Assembly (NCBI GenBank): GCA_009103225.1
Contig: RHPI01001056.1
Span: 122,701-160,311, forward strand
DNA from: Chlorokybus atmophyticus
Lineage: Eukaryota > Streptophyta > Chlorokybophyceae > Chlorokybales > Chlorokybaceae
Length of the DNA stretch: 37,611 bases
Direction: 5' to 3'
Within the stretch, counting starts at the first letter, position 1. Each line of letters opens with the position of its first letter. The translations under genes were made by a program, and so were the position numbers. Shown here one piece after another: positions 1-10,488 of this stretch. A model generated the notes under the pieces. The model ran no database searches and was not told the origin of the DNA. It was given only the letters and a program-made list of their open reading frames with translations.

Positions 1-1
1 T

Positions 2-170
2 GGGCTGACCGTGCTGTGTTATCCCTCTGAGGATGAGCAGCTCAACGGCTGCTCTCTACTGCCAAATTTGTATGAGCTGAGCAACGTCGATACACCCAAT
101 GCAAAGCATGCAACAACAATGTTGTTAACGTCTATTGCCAGATGGCTACATCAAGCAGCAACTCTGCATG
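2..170. repeat. 169-bp direct repeat, copy 1
   Basis: This segment matches 708-876 base for base as far as I can read, at an offset of 706. It carries no convincing coding frame. The two copies flank a 537-bp spacer holding a (GTT)n microsatellite. It could be a terminal repeat of a small element whose outer end lies left of the window, or a simple local duplication. No target-site duplication can be tested because copy 1 touches the window edge. Confidence 0.9.
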
Positions 171-480
171 TTTAAGCATGATGAACAGCCTGCCCATTGG
201 CTGAGCAGCGCAATGGGTCTACCGCTCAGCTCCTCAGCAACACAAGCCGTTGAGGAGCTGAGCACATACACATGCAGCACTAGAAGTGCGGCATACTGAA
301 AGACCGCACAAGAGCTCGCCTCCCTGCCGCCCTGGGCTGGCTCAACGGCGATGTGACAGCTGCCTCCGCCGCCGCTGAAGAGCCAGCCCGCTGAGCTGGC
401 TCTGGCTGCTTCATGGCAGCCAAAGGCCAGCCTTGTACGACCTCCCTCTCCATAACCTCCAGCAGGGCGACCTCCCCGCC

Positions 481-510
481 GTCGTCGTTGTTGTTGTTGT
501 TGTTGTTGTT
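481..510. repeat. GTC/GTT trinucleotide microsatellite
   Basis: Two GTC units are followed by about eight GTT units. It produces runs of Asn or Val in the short open frames crossing it, which are not credible genes. Confidence 0.9.
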
Positions 511-707
511 TACAGCGCCCCTGGCGCTAACATTTGTTGCTCTGAGCGCTGTTTGACCCACCCACCCAACCCTAAGGGCCTAGGGGGCTCGCGCGAACCG
601 ACATGGTCGCCCATCAGCCGTCCATTTATGACCACAAACGGACGGCTGTGCGCGCGCGACACTTGTCTGGGTGCAACCGTTCGATCAGTCCCGTTGAACT
701 AGTGACC

Positions 708-876
708 GGGCTGACCGTGCTGTGTTATCCCTCTGAGGATGAGCAGCTCAACGGCTGCTCTCTACTGCCAAATTTGTATGAGCTGAGCAACGTCGATACA
801 CCCAATGCAAAGCATGCAACAACAATGTTGTTAACGTCTATTGCCAGATGGCTACATCAAGCAGCAACTCTGCATG
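708..876. repeat. 169-bp direct repeat, copy 2
   Basis: Second copy of the repeat at 2-170. The flanks diverge immediately: GCATG is followed by TTTAAG in copy 1 and CTTGCG in copy 2. Confidence 0.9.
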
Positions 877-1769
877 CTTGCGTTGCTAGCGGCTGACCGT
901 GCTCTTGCCAGGCCTACGCAGCCGCGTAAGGAAGCACACTTTCTGCGGTTGGTCTTGATGACGCCTCACGTCCGTTCATCTCGCAGGCAATGCTTCATTC
1001 CTCCTGAGCAAGCCCGCCGCCGCAGCATTGTACGCCCTCCAGCCGTATGCGCATCAGGCCGAGCGCCTCTCTGTGTGTGTTGCTGCAGGCCGCAAGTCGC
1101 AGCCGATATGGTTGCATGGCAGACTACAAGCAGACAGCAACATACACAGTGCATTGCACACGCATTGTCACACGCCTGCCACTTCAAAGTATGCCAACAC
1201 AGCATACTAGTCACAGATAACGCTTTCTACGTTGTAAGGCTTAGCAGGCGCGTTGTTAGTCCCTTTGGTCATTTCAGCCATCAGCTGTCACTGGACCGGG
1301 CAGGGATGACGCCATGCAGAGTGACTACCGGGCACATGTTGCTAACGACGACTGCTAATACGTGATACAGTAGCAGAGTGCGCAGACAGTGCCATCGTGT
1401 GCCACAACGACAGTCTGGATGGGGTAGAGTTGACTTGTTGCCGTCCTTGTGCAGTGACTTGCATGGCACGTACAGCACTCTGAGTATGCTGCACTAAATT
1501 TGTGCCACCCGAATCGTGTACGGTTGTGCATTGGGCTTAGGTAAGTGCGCATGCAAGCGGAAGGTGGCCTCGTGCCTCCAACCGAGAGCTGGCTTGCCAA
1601 ATCTACTTCTTTTGTCTGTTACTACGATGCTGGCAAAGTAGCAGTGACTTTGTCATCTGTTTGCAGAAAGGCTGCAAGTTGGGACGACAAGGAAGCGTGT
1701 TTGCGTTGCAGAGTGAGCTAGCCAATATCTCTGCCAGTATCCCGCTTGTACAACTGTAAATCATACCGT
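877..1769. other. non-coding stretch, nothing recognised
   Basis: Only short overlapping open frames in several phases occur here, with no family motif, no plausible splice-linked exons and no tRNA. I see no gene. Confidence 0.5.
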
Positions 1770-1915
1770 GTCATACCATGGTATGGGACATGGTTAAATG
1801 GCATGTAGCTCCTCCAATAGTAGCGACTTTCGCTGCCGTAGCCTAGTGGTTAAGGCGCCGATGTTACAGTGGTAACGGAGCTGAGCGGCAGAGGTTCGAA
1901 TCCCACCCATATGCG
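1770..1915 (+). repeat. SINE-like repeat with tRNA-like head, copy 1
   Basis: An A-box-like sequence (TAGCCTAGTGGT at 1839-1850) is followed by a B-box (GGTTCGAATCC at 1893-1903) at tRNA-like spacing, so this can act as an internal RNA polymerase III promoter. No 7-bp acceptor stem closes around it, so it is not a working tRNA. Bases 1770-1868 recur at 2217-2315 with about 10 to 15 differences. The shared unit includes about 60 bp upstream of the A-box, so it is more than a bare tRNA head. A tRNA-derived SINE is the best reading; a local duplication of a dead tRNA is the alternative. Confidence 0.6.
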
Positions 1916-2216
1916 GACAAGAACTGCTAGTTGCCGCGGAATTCGATCCAAGGCAATATTAGTAAATAAATGACTGAAAGCACTGCGCGGGTTCGCAACC
2001 GTTGCAGCGGTGGTACGCATGATCTACGACCGTCAGCGCGGTCGCGATCTGACGTGTCTCGGCAGCCGACGCGCAGTGTGACGAGGATCCGGTCCCATAC
2101 GGATGAGGGTTAGCTGCGGCGCGCGACTTGTGCGGCCGGGCGCGGGCAGGGCGCGGCGAGCCCAATAGGTGACGTGGGGGATGACACTAGCCCATGGGTT
2201 ATGAGTTGGGAGGAAT

Positions 2217-2315
2217 GTCATATCATGGTATGGGACATGGTTAAATGGCATGTGGCGCCTCCTTTGGCAGCGATTTTTGCTGCCGTAGCCTGGTGGTTAA
2301 GGCGCTGATGTTACA
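2217..2315 (+). repeat. SINE-like repeat, copy 2 (lacks B-box)
   Basis: This copy has the same 99-bp length as 1770-1868, including the A-box-like TAGCCTGGTGGT and the following TAAGGCGC. Similarity stops just after GATGTTACA, so the B-box is missing and the copy is probably not transcribed by pol III. The 350 bp between the two copies are GC-rich and unrecognised. Confidence 0.55.
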
Positions 2316-2905
2316 CAGCGCTCACTCGCTGCCATGCCCACCCATGACGCCATAGTGCAGCCACATCAGTACCGGTATATGTGTAATGTCCTGTGTGCAC
2401 AGTACTATATACAACCCATCATGGTACGGTACACTTGTGTATATATTGGTGAAGGACGACCATACACAGCATCACACAGCACTGTCCTAGCATGCCATGC
2501 TAAGCATGCGAGTGCCATGGATGGTGGTGGTGCCAGTGGCTACATCAGCATCCGCTGCAGCACTCATGGAGCGAGGAGCACCGGCTGCGAAGGCGATGCT
2601 AGGGAAGACACCAGTGGGGAGACGGCCCCTGACGACGGAGGCCGACGCAGCACTCGTGTAGATTGGTGCCCGTGCAGCGCGAGCAAAGGATGTGTGTGAT
2701 GTGTGTTAATTGTGGAGTGTACCGACCGCGTGTGGGTTAGGAATGAGCTGCGCTGACAACTCAGCACCTGTCAGTTTACGAAAAGAATCAGAAAAAGAGA
2801 AAACTGAGGTTTCTTTATTATTTTTCTTTTTTTTGGATGCAAGAGTAATAGAGGGTTGTGTTGCACTTTATATACCCGCCGTCATCCCAGTGCTAGCGCT
2901 GTGCT
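2316..2905. other. non-coding stretch, nothing recognised
   Basis: An open frame of about 120 codons (2334-2699, plus) exists but has biased, low-information composition and overlaps open frames on the other strand. A short T-rich tract lies near 2817-2834. No motif is recognised. Confidence 0.4.
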
Positions 2906-3077
2906 ATAAGTGCTATATCAAATTGGTTGTCGGGCGGTCCTTGGGAATCGCATTGAGTTCGTTTGTGCATGGCAAGTTACAGCAATAAGCTGCGTGTTAG
3001 CACTACATCAAGTTGCTGGCGGGCAGGCACTAACACAATGATCTCATTTGTACATGGTAGGCTACAGCACTAGGCGG
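2906..3077. repeat. degenerate tandem pair, about 90-bp unit
   Basis: Two adjacent units share the order of TATATCAA / TACATCAA, GTCGGGCGG / GGCGGGCAG, TTTGTGCATGG / TTTGTACATGG and then TTACAGCA / CTACAGCA, at an offset of about 90 bp. They are diverged and non-coding. Confidence 0.5.
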
Positions 3078-4287
3078 AAAGTTTCTCATACATGGGATCG
3101 AGTGGGAATGAGGCACAGAGCTGATGGCGAGGCCCGATCAATGGTTGGCAAGATTACAAACGTGGATGCGGCACTCGCGCAGGTGGAGTGCAACTGTGCG
3201 TACGCTGTTGGCTACGTGATGTGCTATGGATGTGACAAAGCCATACCAATCCACACCAGACGGCTTGGTGAGGATTGTGTGCGCACGTGTGTAGGAAGCA
3301 ATTCACAGGAATACTCATGATGCGTACGCATATAGTGATGCCAACCACACATGTATTGCGGTGTAGGCAAAGGGCGTAGTATGACCCATGTAGGCAAGCA
3401 TATGCGACACATCGATTAATGTCCAAACGAAGTTATTGCCCCAATGTGCTATGTTGACTACATCACGTATGTTATTACTTGCTGCATCATTTGTTGTTGT
3501 ATGTGGAATTATTTTTACAAGACAAACATTCGCTATTGCGAGGAATGGAATGCGTTGATTGCTAAGCAATTTTAGAAAGCACATAACATCGAGCCAATCC
3601 ACTTGTCGTCAATCTGCTTGAATTAACGAGTGCTGTGTGCGTTGCTACGCCGGCCTATGCATCCCTTCTTGAGCGTGCTGCTGTGGGGCCCAGCTCATCG
3701 CTACCTTGCTTGTATCATTCTTGCTTTAAAACTAACTTCTGCGCCACTGCCATTGCTACGCCCACACCCTAGTCCTACTACTTAGTGTTGCTTGTGCTGT
3801 TGTGTAGCTATTGCTGCTCGCTGCCATTGTCTTGCCAATGTTTTTGCAAGAGCATGTCATGAAACATAACAACCGCGGATAATTGATAAACTTAATAAAC
3901 GCACCAACACATTGATACATAAGCTGATGCCACCAGCACCAAACTGAAGCCATTGCTCTGCAAATGTAGCACCAATTACTACTTATCTTTGCAAATATAC
4001 GATGCACGTGTTCATGGTATAAACACACAGACTCTCGACAAGTGGAAGTGAAAGAAACCAAGCTATGCTATGGGTTTATCAACTTGTTGTAATGTGCTGC
4101 TTTTGAAGTCCAGAATGCCAAAGCCTCATCGATGAAGTGTTGACTTAGCAAAACTTCCGTGCTAACGGTGTGTAAGTTGTGCCTGGAAACACAAGCCAAG
4201 ATCGTCCAGTGCGCGCTAATTTCTACATTGACATGCGCTCATTGCACACGAACTTGCAGACACGACAGTCGCTGGTTCATGCCGCCC
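3078..4287. other. gene-free stretch, probable 3' flank of the acyltransferase
   Basis: There are no coding frames with recognisable content. The part nearest 4287 must hold the 3' UTR of the minus-strand acyltransferase, but I could not identify a polyadenylation signal. Confidence 0.4.
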
Positions 4288-5583
4288 CTAAGCAGGAGCC
4301 ACTTCTGAGGGAGGCAGTCTTGATGCGATGACCTCTCGCGCCTTCTTGCAGAGCTCATCCGCATTGTCCCCTTTGATGGGCGGGTGCACCACAATTGTCA
4401 CTCGGCCCGGCCTCAGCAGACTCTCCTTGCCATTTTTCATCAGCCTGCCTGTCCCGATGAGCGTGACTGGCACAATGGGTACTTTGGCCTTCTTTGCTAC
4501 ACTGAACGCACCTTTCTGCACCAGTGAAAACACGTATCTTGACTGTTGGTTCAACTGACAGAGTGGTTGCATCCTTGCACAATGCACATTATGACGGCTG
4601 AGAGCAGCTGACTTGATCATCAAGTGCTGACTGAGTCACATACCTTGAAAGCATGCATCTTGCCATCCGTCGTTCTCGTGCCTTCGGGGAAGAAGAGAAC
4701 GGAAGATCCATTGTTCAGCAACTCTTCACATTTTCTCAAGCATTCCTGTCATCCGCACGGTGTTTGTCACCTTTGCATGCGCATAGAGGCTTGCAGCAAT
4801 TCACAACAATACGCACCTAAGCATTGCACATACATATTGTGAGTATATGCTCAAAATGATACTCTGCACACAACTGCATGGATGCCAATCACGGTCTTTG
4901 CAAATCAATGGAAAACACGATGTTGCAATGCATGCAATTGTGTTGTGTGCATACCATCTGGCTTCGCTTATCTAGTCTTTTGAGCGGGACATGTCCGGTG
5001 AGGTACATGCTCCAGCCAATGATGGGGATGAGGAAGTTGCTAGTTTTGGAGATGAACTTGAACGGCCGCCACAGCCGGAAAAGAGAGTAGATGTCAAGAT
5101 AGCTCTGGTGGTTTGCCACGTACACAGCGGCCTCATCGGGCCTGGGCAGGTTCTCCGCACCCTGCACGTCCACTCTCATGAAGGGTGCCGTGCTCACAAA
5201 CGCCCACGTATCATTGCAGAAGTGCAGGAACCGGCGCCTGTACTTGTCAAGCAGTAGCGTCAAGGGCGTCGCAACAACCATCATCGCGAACAACACGCAC
5301 GCCGACGTCAAAGACACCACGTAGAACGCAATTGCTCGGAGCCGGTAAGCAAACGCTTGCAGTTGGCCTGCCAGCAAGGCACAACAACAGTTTATGCAGT
5401 GCTCAACAACAACTCCAAGCCTACAAGCACATCGGTTACAACTTGAGTCATCATGTCTTGGCTACGAACAAAGAACAGTCAGAGCATAACCCAAGTACAG
5501 CAGATTGTAGTCACCAACCTACTTTCTGTTTGGGGCTCTGCGTCTGCGTCCACCCAGCCGCCGCCAAGGCCTTCACCCGTCAT
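4288..5583 (-). CDS. 1-acyl-sn-glycerol-3-phosphate acyltransferase (LPAAT, PlsC family), multi-exon
   Basis: Enzymes of this family acylate lysophosphatidic acid to phosphatidic acid in membrane lipid synthesis. Four exons read consistently on the minus strand: 5583-5523, 5367-4955, 4745-4644 and 4515-4288 (TAG stop). All introns are GT-AG (155, 209 and 128 bp) and the phases 1, 0, 0 match. Counted from the ATG at 5583 the product is 267 residues. It has a hydrophobic segment (about 32-60), the catalytic NHQSYLD motif (His107, Asp112), the ISKTSN region, FPEGTR (177-182) and VPVTL (208-212), the standard PlsC order. The frame stays open upstream of the ATG to about 5780 and is Arg/Gln/Ser/Ala-rich, like a chloroplast transit peptide, but holds no further ATG. 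The true start is therefore probably in an unseen upstream exon. A plastid (LPAT1-like) isoform is inferred. No breaks are seen. The acyltransferase call is near certain; the 5' end is not. Confidence 0.93.
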
Positions 5584-6446
5584 GTTGGACACAGCTGCCA
5601 CAACCGTTGTACAAACCTTTGCTGACTGCTGTTGTCGCCAAGCACCATGTCGTTGCCTTGGCAGCTGCCTTCCACTCAGAAATGAAGGCCAAGCAGCCTG
5701 TTGTCGGACGCCACAACCTTCAAACAAGCCAGCTTGTAAAATGCAACACGCACTGAATGGCTTCAAGCAACTTGTGCATGCAAGGCATTATGTAACATTG
5801 GTTTGTTGGACTGTCATGTAATGCAAGCCAGCATTTGCTTCTGCCTACAAGCATGGTGCTCTTCCAAGGCAAGTCTGACCTGCAGGCGCACCATGCAAGG
5901 CTGCCGGCCGACGAATAGCTGATGTAGAAACAGCTGGAGCCGTGTGTGCAAGAGTGGATGGCTTTGCGGGTGGCACCAACGACAGCGCCGACACGCAGGG
6001 CAACGTCGCCGTCCCCATTTGTGCTTCACCACTGATGGCACAGGCACTTGCAACTCTGGCTTGTGCATAAACACCATCACTGCGGGTTCTTTCAGGGGCA
6101 TTGCTTGCTTACGACATTTGCAACTTGAAACACCAAACAGCTATCTCATACACGCAATTGCAAATCCGCAAGCCTTACCTGCGGTTTATCACAATGTGAC
6201 AGCTGAATGCAGCGCCGCCGCTCACCACAAGTGCTGGCCCCTGACTTATCGGACAATGCTGCCACGATAGAGCATACATTAACATACAGCACTAGGCGGT
6301 AATCTGCTTTCAGCTGAGCACTTCTCGCCTGGTAAGGGCCCGCCCAAGCAGGAGATGCCAGCAACACCACCACCGCCGATGTCATTCACATGTATAGTGG
6401 CAGGTAATTGTAATTAATGTTGCAAACCATGGTGGCATCAACAATT
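5584..6446. other. probable 5' region of the acyltransferase and spacer
   Basis: Bases 5584 to about 5780 are open in the acyltransferase frame on the minus strand and may encode its transit peptide. Between there and the tRNA I find no credible exon, repeat or RNA gene. Confidence 0.4.
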
Positions 6447-6517
6447 GCGCCGGTGGTCTAGTGGTAGAATAGTACCCTGCCACGGTACAGACCCGGGTTC
6501 GATTCCCGGCCGGCGCA
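6447..6517 (+). tRNA. tRNA-Gly (GCC anticodon)
   Basis: This is a 71-nt cloverleaf. The acceptor stem GCGCCGG pairs with CCGGCGC (6510-6516) and A6517 is the discriminator. The D-arm contains GGTCTAGTGGTAGAA. The anticodon stem is GTACC/GGTAC with loop CTGCCAC, placing anticodon GCC at 6479-6481. The T-arm contains GGTTCGATTCC, which is also the pol III B-box. There is no intron. CCA is not encoded, as expected for a eukaryotic nuclear tRNA. Confidence 0.97.
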
Positions 6518-6632
6518 CAGTCGTCAGACAAGGCTTTGCGCCTGCAGAACCTGTTGCTAGGTTGGTTTTTGGTATGTCTTGGACCAAGACATACCAAGAC
6601 TCTTGGGCTGCACGAGTTGCGCGGCGGTAGCA

Positions 6633-6942
6633 ATGGGACCTATCTATAACACCATTCGATTTAAGTTACGTGTACTAGGTAATCCAAATTTGACTAGTAG
6701 GTTTTCACTCCACAACATCATCAACACTATTAACTTGCTGTGTTGCGTATGGTTATAAATGTACAATCATTCATTCGTGTAACACACATGGGACCTATCT
6801 ATAATACCATTCGATTTAAGTTACGTGTACTAGGTAATCCAAATTTGACTAATAGGTTTTCACTCCACAACATCATAAACACTATTAACTTGCTGTGTTG
6901 CGTATGGTTATAAATGTACAATCATTCATTCGTGTGAAACAC
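6633..6942. repeat. tandem duplication, 155-bp unit x 2
   Basis: Units 6633-6787 and 6788-6942 are nearly identical, with a handful of substitutions such as ATAACACC / ATAATACC and CATCATCAAC / CATCATAAAC. They are AT-rich and non-coding, just downstream of the tRNA-Gly. Confidence 0.92.
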
Positions 6943-6986
6943 GCAGAATCAAGGGTCGTGCAGTAAGATTCTTTTGTATGTCGTGG

Positions 6987-7402
6987 GCTGCACGAGTTGC
7001 TCAGCAAGTTATGAGAAGCTATATACAATTTAAAACAGTGCTGATTGCTGCACAAAACGTGCAGTCCAAGACATGTAACAAACCTTAGTGCATGACCTTA
7101 TTTCTGCATGTGTAACCCTGAATATACATATTGTAATCTGTGTCCTCTTGTATCAACGACGATAGCTTTGTCAATGATAGCATATAATCGCTGCACGAGT
7201 TGCTCAGGAAGTAGTGCTGAGAAGCTATATACAATGCAATTCAAGTCAGTGCTGATTGCTGCACAAAACGTGTAGTCCAAGACATGTAACAAACCTTGGT
7301 GCATGACTTCATTCCTGCATGTGTAACCCTAAATATACAGATTTTTTATTGTGTCCTCCTACATAAACGATGATAGCTCTGTTATTAATAGCATATAATT
7401 GC
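6987..7402. repeat. tandem duplication, about 203-bp unit x 2
   Basis: GCTGCACGAGTTGCTCAG starts both copies (6987 and 7190). Shared blocks continue through GCTATATACAAT, GTCCAAGACATGTAACAAACC and GCATGTGTAACCCT to ATAGCATATAAT. The copies are more diverged than the neighbouring 155-bp pair. GGGCTGCACGAGTTGC also occurs once at about 6605, so a third, mostly lost copy may exist. Confidence 0.85.
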
Positions 7403-8465
7403 TGAAACTCTAGTAATCGATTGTACATCCCTAACCATAATATGCAATGCTGCATTTTCGTAATGTGAATGACTGATGCTGTGGAATGCATTACCACCGG
7501 TCAAACCTGAATTATTTGGTACACGTTATTTATGTTGCAATTACGCGTAATCCACCTAACACTTACCGATGAATGTTTTACCTACAATATATTAAATGAA
7601 TTGGTTTGCAGTATTGCATGTTAATATTGCAATCGTAATATTCTACGTGAGTATGACAGGTTATTCGTTGCGGTATCGTTATAATATTACCTGTAAGTGG
7701 TATCTACCACTTACAAACCTGCTAGTCAGCTCGGCAAACTTATGCACAAGCATAATGGACATACAGATGAAGCCCCCATTAGCAGCACCTCGCAGGGACA
7801 GTTGCAGCTCAACACCAAGGGAGGAGAGGATGGCCACCAACCTCTAGACACAGGTCCATCCCCAGGCACACACACGCCCAACACACCCACAATACCACAA
7901 CATCACACCCCACAAGGGATCAGGGGGTGAGCCCCTTTGACAGCTAACAACCAGGCACCCCACGCATAGGTGGCCCTCTTGCAAGGTGAACACACACTGC
8001 TGTGTTTATTAATACTAGTCCGATCCCTACTCAAGAATGCAACTTAATATTTATACCACATGCTGCTCTCCCGACCTAGCACACAGGATGTTCACAGAGG
8101 CCTTATCACTATGCGCTGACCTTGTCCCAACATCGTGTCATGCTAACTACCCTCGCATGCCAATTCGCCTCGACATGCCTACATCCTGACCCAGGTCCAT
8201 TAGCGCTATTAGCATGAAGACCGCGCGCGCCCTAACTTACTGCTAGCTACTTCGTACTTCATGTAGCATGCAGCTAGGGCTACTCTATAGACCTCTTTAT
8301 AGGGACCGCGCGTAGCTCATTATCTAGGAATCTGTCATCAGCTCATGTGCTATATCACGTGTTAGGGGATTTTCGCAATAGCATAAGGCCTGGATGTGAC
8401 CGTTGGCCTAGTGCCCGCATGGCACTGCACATTCACAATTTGACATGTATAAGTAAGAAGTCATG
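7403..8465. other. gene-free stretch with one perfect hairpin
   Basis: A perfect inverted repeat sits at 7693-7714: arms GTAAGTGGTA and TACCACTTAC around TC. An open frame at 7697-7930 (plus) ends in a Pro/Thr/His-rich tail but shows no known motif and lacks a good start. The rest shows no gene. Confidence 0.4.
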
Positions 8466-9718
8466 TCACTGAACTCGCTGGTGACACTGTGGGTGAGTAA
8501 GGACTCTGACTTTGAAAGCCCGTAAAGCCACTTGAACTAGAAGCACGCCATCCCGGTTGCCAAGAACTGCCTTACTGCAAGAAACTCCCTTACATGGATG
8601 CGCTTGACATCAGCATTGACGGATGCAACGGCCTGTGTGCTTGTAGACGCCTCTTCGATGTTGCTGCATTAAAACCAGGTCAGAGCACAAACACGAAATA
8701 GTAGTGTCGTAGACCGCAGTGGACAGTGCGGCCTATGACACACAAATACTCCTAGACTGACTACTGCTAACTTTGGCCAAGGGTTACCTGGAGTTGTGGC
8801 ACTTGCTGTTGAAGGTTTTGGACCAAGCCTTTAATCAACTTGGCTATGTTGCTAGCATTGGCGACTCCTGAACCTGCAGCTGCGATGCCGTCTTCCACCT
8901 TCTTCTTCTTGCGAGCGTCGTCATCATTGCCGTCACCATCGCGGTCATCATCGCCACTGCTTTGAAAACCGGTACGTTTAAAGAGGCTTATGCTATGATC
9001 ACTGCCTTTGTGATCGCTGGCTTCATTATCGCTGGAGTCATCAACACTGCTGGCTTCATGATGACCCCAAGCAGGTTCATCACCACCTGCAGGTTCATCA
9101 CCTCCAACAGGTTCCAGAACCCCTCCCAATGCTGCAAGTGCAGCAGCAGCAGCAGCGGAGGCAAGAGCAGCATCAGCAGTAGCTTGAGAAGGATCGCTAG
9201 AGGCAGACGTACCAGGAGCAGCAGCAAGAATGCCTGGCCAAGGATGGTTGCACTCCCACTTGTGGATGAGGTATGCGCGCAAAGACTTGTTATTCTCAGC
9301 CCACTCAAGATCCAAAAAATGGATGGTCTTCATCTGTTCTTCCAGCCAAACTTCTCGCTTCCGTTCCTCCGAGTAGCAATGGCGTTGATGCGTAGCTGGC
9401 GTGTCTCCCACTCCGCCTTGTTGCGATGCTGCAACTGAGGTTGCTTAGCCTGCCACCGTGCAGTTGTATTCTGGGCGTTTTAAACATTGGTGTGCACAGC
9501 AGCTATCTGCTCCTCAGTCAACCAATGTCGCCTGCTTTCATCGACACCATTGCGCAGCATAGACATGATGGTCTTCTCGATTCTTAACTGATAATCCTGC
9601 TCCTTCAGCCTTCCAGCTGATTTGCAGCCCGTGTTACCATGGCGCCCAAAGTGGCAATCTCTTGAAGGCCTTGGCGAATTGCAGTCTCTGCCTTACGGTG
9701 CACTTCCTTGGTAAGTTT
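8466..9718 (-). pseudogene. 3' part of the decayed SET-domain gene (low-complexity C-terminus)
   Basis: An exon-like frame starts after an acceptor (TTTGTAG at 9724-9719) at 9718, with the peptide KLTKEVHRKAET. A frameshift near 9605-9615 moves reading to a charged helical stretch (QDYQLRIEKT to EEQIAAVHTNV), followed by an in-frame TAA near 9485 and another shift near 9411. The long open part 9411-8767 encodes REVWLEEQMK, an Ala-rich block, Gly/Asp/Glu repeats and a basic NLS-like ARKKKKVEDG, and ends either at TAG 8769-8767 or at a GTAACC donor after 8788. Two more exon-like pieces follow: about 8664-8596 ending at GTAAGG, and a frame stopping at 8466. I assign it to the same gene as the SET domain because strand, order and style agree. 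A separate gene is possible. Confidence 0.5.
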
Positions 9719-9762
9719 CTACAAATCATAACCACCAGTTGGAACAAGTTTAACACCCAAAC

Positions 9763-10214
9763 TGTTGAAGGTATTACATGGGTGATGCTTGTATCCGGTC
9801 AGCTTGCCCTTCATACAGGAGTCGAAGGTACTAGGAAGAAGCGCGTGGGCTCCAGACTTAGCAAGACGGTCGAGTCATGACGGACTCCGGACCAGGCTGC
9901 TTGGTAGAGCCTTGGGAGAAGTCGCGTAGCTTCGTCGATACGTAAGCTTAGCAGGCGTGGCTTAGCTTGTTGGAAAGCTCTGGTTGTGAGCTAGACAGCG
10001 TAGCTTACAGAACAGCAATCAGCTGAGTTTAGCGCACGCGGTGCTTGCCAATGTAGACGTGTGTAGAGACTGGCGGGGTATAAAGCCCAGACTTGTTGCA
10101 ATGAAGAAAAGAGAGGTCACGATGTAGCATGTGTGCGGATGCTATGGCAGCAGTAGCAGTCATGCTCTTGTGTTGATGTTGTTGGCGTGTCACTTGCACG
10201 TGTGTATGTCAACA
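9763..10214 (+). repeat. 5' LTR of the non-autonomous copia element
   Basis: TGTTGAAGGT start and CAACA end. A TATA box (TATAAAG, 10079-10085) lies in the context GGCGGGG-TATAAA-GCCC, matching the TATA context of the other two copia LTR types here. Confidence 0.93.
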
Positions 10215-10230
10215 GGTTATGGGCCCACAC
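10215..10230 (+). promoter_or_regulatory. primer-binding site, half initiator-tRNA-Met type
   Basis: GGTTATGGGCCCAC directly abuts the LTR. It is complementary to the anticodon-arm region of eukaryotic initiator tRNA-Met rather than to its 3' CCA end. This is the arrangement known from Drosophila copia and some other Ty1/copia elements that prime from a tRNA half-molecule. Confidence 0.8.
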
Positions 10231-10347
10231 ATGCTTGTGTAGGTTGATGGAGTGTGTTACAATTGTATGTGTAGCTGTAGTTGCTTTGTGGTAGTGCGGG
10301 GTTGTGAGGTCTGTGAGCACAGAGGGCAACCAACCAAGGCCACCAGC

Positions 10348-10488
10348 ATGGACGGCTTGAAGATCGCGATTGAACTACTGGACGTTGACGACTACAACAC
10401 TTGGAGTGTGATGATGGAGCTACTACTGGCCCACAAGGAGATGCGGAAATACATGGACCAAGAGGAGGAGATGATGGAGATCTTCTGA
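10348..10488 (+). pseudogene. truncated copia gag N-terminus
   Basis: 46 codons from ATG to TGA. The core DDYNTWSVMMELLLAHKEM aligns with NNYSTWCVEMKALLIHKKM at the start of the intact copia polyprotein (30986). The frame ends abruptly. The following 850 bp are non-coding and contain degenerate copies of a GTGGAGTGCTTGG-like motif. Confidence 0.85.

Noticed and set aside
1832-1915. Functional tRNA gene
   Set aside because: A- and B-boxes are present but no acceptor stem or clear anticodon arm can be formed.
2334-2699. A 121-residue plus-strand protein
   Set aside because: No motif, and competing open frames on the opposite strand. It also begins right after the SINE-like repeat.
7697-7930. 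A Pro/Thr/His-rich plus-strand reading frame
   Set aside because: It overlaps the palindrome, has no good start and shows no recognisable domain.
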